A DNA stretch of 64,000 bases from Lachnospiraceae bacterium (GTDB taxonomy: Bacteria > Bacillota > Clostridia > Lachnospirales > Lachnospiraceae): NCBI GenBank assembly GCA_011959285.1, contig BLLW01000001.1:49575-113574 (forward strand), given 5' to 3'. Made by a program: the position numbers and the translations under genes. Each line of letters begins with the position of its first letter. The first letter of the stretch is position 1. The notes under the pieces were generated by a model, which made no database searches, had not been told where the DNA came from, and worked only from the letters and a program-made list of their open reading frames with translations. Positions 61,390 to 64,000 of the stretch are shown one piece after another.

Positions 61390-62349
61390 ATGGCAAATAC
61401 ACTTACGGGAGATAAAATAAAAGGGCTGGTAGAGGAAGGAAAAGTCATTGAAAACGGATCCATGAAAAATTGTGGATCACTTAAGTATGATTTTACATTA
61501 AGCGACGAAATTCTGAAATCAGATTTTAATGCACCGGTGCATATTACTGAGCTATCCGTTGAAGGGCGAAGAAAAGCATTAATACAGCCAGGCGAAGTAG
61601 TATATGTTTTAACGAAAGAGAAAGTGAATCTGCCAGAAGACATGTATATGAGCCTTAGTGCCAATCGCAGCATGTCAGAATATGGGGTACTTACACTTGG
61701 AGGTTTTGCAGTTGACCCGGGTTATTCAGGAAAGCTAATGTTTGGGTTGTTCAACTATTCAAGCACACCTTTTGCTCTGATTCCTGGAACAAAGTTAATA
61801 GGCGGAGTGTTCTATCAACTTAGTGAGGATGAATCTGTAAATGTAAAGGAATTTGAGTTGCCTAAGACGATTGATGAATTTCCGGCACGACTAATTTCAA
61901 TTATAAGTAAATTCTCTCCAATAGGAATGACTTCTATGGAGGAATCAATAAATACAATATCAAAGCAGATAGCAGCAATCAAAGAGGAAATTAATCGAAA
62001 TAAGGATGAGTTGTTCAGCCTGCGACATTTAGTGCAGGATACGCAGGAGCAGACAAATCGTGCAAGCAAAACGGTGAAGGAACTTTCGGAGAGCATAACA
62101 GAACTGACGCACTCTATGAAAGAACTGAAACTAGACGTGGAAGATTTAAAGGATGGATTGAAGGATGAAATTCAGCTTCGGAAGGACATGCGGGGCGATT
62201 TGGATAAACAAATGGAAGTAGTATCAAAAAAGGTAGATAAAAAGATTGTCTTCTTACAAGGTGCAATGTGGACATTATCAGCGGCAGTTTTTGTATTGAT
62301 TACACTGCTGACCTGCTGGGCGAATGGTTGGCTGAAATTTGGAGGGTGA
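61390..62349 (+). CDS. dCTP-deaminase/dUTPase-fold protein with coiled coil and C-terminal membrane helix
   Basis: 319 residues from the ATG at 61390 (GGGAGAAGG upstream; a GTG at 61372 is the alternative). Residues 1-160 follow the dCTP deaminase/dUTPase trimer fold: LKYDFTLSDEI, LIQPGEVVYVLTKEKVNLPED, SANRSMSEYGVLTLGG, VDPGYSGKLMFGLFN and LIPGTKLIGG. The catalytic Glu expected in the LxLEL/F strand reads as Gly here (MFGLFN). Residues 180-285 are a long coiled coil, and residues 290-312 a membrane helix (MWTLSAAVFVLITLLTCW). It is probably a membrane-tethered nucleotide-binding sensor rather than an active deaminase. Confidence 0.7.
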   Translation: MANTLTGDKIKGLVEEGKVIENGSMKNCGSLKYDFTLSDEILKSDFNAPVHITELSVEGRRKALIQPGEVVYVLTKEKVNLPEDMYMSLSANRSMSEYGVLTLGGFAVDPGYSGKLMFGLFNYSSTPFALIPGTKLIGGVFYQLSEDESVNVKEFELPKTIDEFPARLISIISKFSPIGMTSMEESINTISKQIAAIKEEINRNKDELFSLRHLVQDTQEQTNRASKTVKELSESITELTHSMKELKLDVEDLKDGLKDEIQLRKDMRGDLDKQMEVVSKKVDKKIVFLQGAMWTLSAAVFVLITLLTCWANGWLKFGG

Positions 62350-62379
62350 TTTAGCAACTGCTTATAGGGGGAGTGGATT

Positions 62380-63246
62380 ATGCCTTTGCCATTAGAATAC
62401 AAGTTACCAAAAACCCAAAACTCATCTGAATTTGAAGACATGGTTTGTGACGTATGTACAAGGAAATATGGAAGATCCTTTCAAAGATATGGACGTTCCG
62501 GTCAAAAGCAATCAGGTATAGATATCATTTCTGTTGGACAAGAAAAACAGATAGGTATACAATGCAAGAATTACGAGATATCTATTAAAGAAATTGACAG
62601 AATCGTAGAAGAAGCAAAGAAATTCAGACAGCCAATGGTAGAGTTCATCATAGCGACAAGTTCTTTCCGGGATGTGAAATTGCAGGAATATATAACAAAG
62701 ATAAACCAAGGGGATGAAGAAAAGCTCAACTTTATGGTATCTATCTTATTCTGGGAAGAAATATCAATGACTATTTCTCAGAATAAAGATTTGTTGGTGA
62801 AATACTATCCTGTATTCAATGAAGATCCGATTGAGAGGCTGGTTGGCGAATTCAATTGCCTTATCAATAAGTATTGTATTCTTGATTATGTAAAAGAGGA
62901 TCCAACCGTAGGAATACCGAAGTACTATCCGGAATTAGTTGATTCTTTTGTCGGAGAAGCCAGGCAGGCATTGAGCAGGGAGAATGCTTTGCAGCGGCAC
63001 CCTAGGTTTGCGGCGATGAATCATTTTACGGATACTCTGTATAACTATAGCGGGTATTTAGGAATGAAGCTTTTTTCTGCGAATACAATGTATACAATAC
63101 AAAATCCATATGACAAAGAAGATATTACCAGTGGGGATTCCAAAATTAAGAAGAAAATAGAACAATATAAAACGGAGCTTGAACAGGATTATGGCAAAAT
63201 TAATCCGAATTGTTCTATGTTTTTTGTCGGATGTACGGATTTGTAA
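62380..63246 (+). CDS. Mrr-like PD-(D/E)XK nuclease-domain protein
   Basis: 288 residues, 30 bases after the deaminase-fold gene and with GGGGGAG upstream. The first 130 residues match Mrr/restriction-endonuclease-like domains: EFEDMVCDV (Glu helix), RSGQKQSGIDII with the metal-binding Asp, IGIQCKNY as the (D/E/Q)xK strand, and VEFIIATSSF. The C-terminal 150 residues are helical and unrecognised. Co-transcription with a nucleotide-binding-fold membrane protein suggests a sensor-effector defence pair, but no phage-defence family is recognised with confidence. Confidence 0.75.
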   Translation: MPLPLEYKLPKTQNSSEFEDMVCDVCTRKYGRSFQRYGRSGQKQSGIDIISVGQEKQIGIQCKNYEISIKEIDRIVEEAKKFRQPMVEFIIATSSFRDVKLQEYITKINQGDEEKLNFMVSILFWEEISMTISQNKDLLVKYYPVFNEDPIERLVGEFNCLINKYCILDYVKEDPTVGIPKYYPELVDSFVGEARQALSRENALQRHPRFAAMNHFTDTLYNYSGYLGMKLFSANTMYTIQNPYDKEDITSGDSKIKKKIEQYKTELEQDYGKINPNCSMFFVGCTDL

Positions 63247-63275
63247 AGCAAGTTGATATTATAAAACACTTATAA

Positions 63276-63324
63276 AAACGCTTTGCGGTTCTTATATAAA
63301 CTTTATAAGAACCACAAGGCGTTT
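63276..63324 (+). terminator. Hairpin terminator after the nuclease gene
   Basis: A 21-base imperfect stem (63276-63296 with 63304-63324; one wobble, one mismatch) with a 7-base loop, followed by GTTCATT. The T tract is weak, so termination may be partial or bidirectional. Confidence 0.65.
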
Positions 63325-63540
63325 GTTCATTATCAGCGTATTATTCTGTAAAATCACGGAATATTTTTGAAAGGCTTGTTTTGGAAAATGTCGTTCATAT
63401 TAATTGCGTTGTTCGGCATGGAGGAGAGTTTGGAGGGTAAGCGCCAAATATTCCTGCGGATTTTCTAATCTTCTGGATTCCTCTATAATTGTAAATGAAA
63501 TATAGTTAGACTATTTCACTACAATTACGGAGGATAGGTT

Positions 63541-63951
63541 ATGGCAGCTACCCGCAAAGCCCGTGTTCCCATGGCGGAACAGATCAGGATTATTAATGAA
63601 TGCCGCCAAAGCGGCATGGCAGATGCTGACTGGTGCCGTGAAAACGGTATCGCTGTAAGCACTTTTTATAACTGGGTCAGCCGCTGCAGGAAAACAGCAG
63701 CGGATCAGATCCCGGCACCGGATTATGGTCATTGTGAGATCCCGCGTTCAAAGCAGGACGTGGTTCCCATTGACATTGTTTCGGATCACCTTACGGAACA
63801 GCATGCAGCACCGCAGATGCACCAAACGAACCTTGACAATTCCCATACGATTGAAGTGTCCATGAAAGATGTGATAATCCGCATCAGCAATGATGCGGAT
63901 CCTGTCCTGCTCACCAGGACACTCCGCCTGATCCGGGAGACCTCATGTTAG
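63541..63951 (+). CDS. tnpA: IS66 accessory protein TnpA
   Basis: 136 residues; GGAGG stands about eight bases before the ATG. An N-terminal helix-turn-helix of the kind in IS66 TnpA/InsN-type proteins: MAEQIRIINECRQSGMADAD then WCRENGIAVSTFYNWVSRCR. The tail (IEVSMKDVIIRISNDADPVL) matches the usual C-terminal beta strands followed by a short helix. GC content and codon use look higher than in the neighbours, which fits a mobile gene. It overlaps tnpB by seven bases. Confidence 0.85.
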   Translation: MAATRKARVPMAEQIRIINECRQSGMADADWCRENGIAVSTFYNWVSRCRKTAADQIPAPDYGHCEIPRSKQDVVPIDIVSDHLTEQHAAPQMHQTNLDNSHTIEVSMKDVIIRISNDADPVLLTRTLRLIRETSC

Positions 63952-64000
63952 GTGATATCTCCGGCCTCGAAAAGATTTACATTGTCTGCGGCTATACAGA
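63945..64000 (+). CDS. tnpB: IS66 accessory protein TnpB, 5' end only
   Basis: Starts MLGDISGLEKIYIVCGYT, the standard N-terminus of IS66 Orf2/TnpB, and is cut by the end of the window. It overlaps tnpA, as is normal in this family. Confidence 0.85.
   Translation, partial: MLGDISGLEKIYIVCGYT

Larger units (their letters stand above)
63437..64000 (+). mobile_element. IS66-family element, left part
   Basis: TnpA and the start of TnpB of an IS66-type element reach the window edge. A GTAAGCGCC sequence at 63437 fits the GTAA-type start of IS66 terminal repeats and lies about 100 bases before tnpA, a normal distance. The right end is outside the window, so the boundary and the target duplication cannot be confirmed. 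Confidence 0.5.

Noticed and set aside
1..64000. CRISPR arrays, tRNA or rRNA genes, riboswitches
   Set aside because: No regularly spaced direct repeats, cloverleaf-like sequences or recognisable riboswitch cores were seen by eye. A covariance search could still find short RNAs.

Overview
The window looks like the chromosome of a low-GC member of the Bacillota, most likely a clostridial gut-type organism (Lachnospiraceae-like). This rests on AT-rich coding sequence, strong AGGAGG-type ribosome binding sites, consensus sigma-A promoters, LicD proteins, a DUF1703-type ATPase/nuclease relic and an IS1634-type transposase. A Negativicutes-like organism cannot be excluded, because there is a Kdo-synthesis block. 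No rRNA, tRNA or CRISPR array was seen. Gene calls come from reading translations and motifs by eye; no database search was possible.

Left flank (1-8900). A truncated dehydrogenase is followed by a small zinc-ribbon protein, an ATPase that stops before its Walker B half, and a metallophosphoesterase. A leftward four-gene unit (6547 to 3421: YARHG membrane protein, two small helical proteins, a P-loop NTPase) is divergent from a rightward XRE regulator plus unknown gene. Two consensus promoters flank a 9-bp dyad between them. A glycerophosphodiester phosphodiesterase follows.

Surface-glycan locus (9169-54805, about 46 kb, almost entirely rightward). It holds many glycosyltransferases (GT2, GT4, GT8-like, KpsC/S-like), three LicD transferases, two SAM methyltransferases and a radical SAM enzyme. 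It also has an MBOAT/SGNH acyl-transfer pair, a Kdo block (cytidylyltransferase, kdsA, kdsD, kdsC) and GDP-D-rhamnose synthesis (gmd, rmd). A methyltransferase-kinase fusion resembling O-antigen chain terminators sits before an ABC exporter (wzm, wzt). A separate distal operon carries an epimerase, UDP-galactopyranose mutase, GT2, rfbF (broken by an amber codon) and rfbG, plus a membrane protein cut by an insertion sequence. The genes fit an ABC-exported, capped and phospho- or acyl-decorated polysaccharide.

The most striking feature is a set of long G tracts: 8, 10, 11, 10 and 8 G inside five genes, and 7 G in a promoter spacer. One methyltransferase is frameshifted exactly at its G10 tract and would be restored by G9. 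This suggests slipped-strand phase variation of the glycan. A Rossmann-like module (GxGxxG type) recurs in nine proteins, and a beta-sandwich-like module recurs in at least six.

Right flank (54864-64000). A second, leftward MBOAT/SGNH pair is followed by a decayed fragment of the recurrent sandwich module. Next come a membrane-anchored phosphoribosyltransferase-fold gene with an inositol-monophosphatase-family gene, and a decayed DUF1703-type ATPase/nuclease. A possible defence pair follows (dCTP-deaminase-fold coiled-coil membrane protein plus Mrr-like nuclease). The window ends in an IS66-type element.
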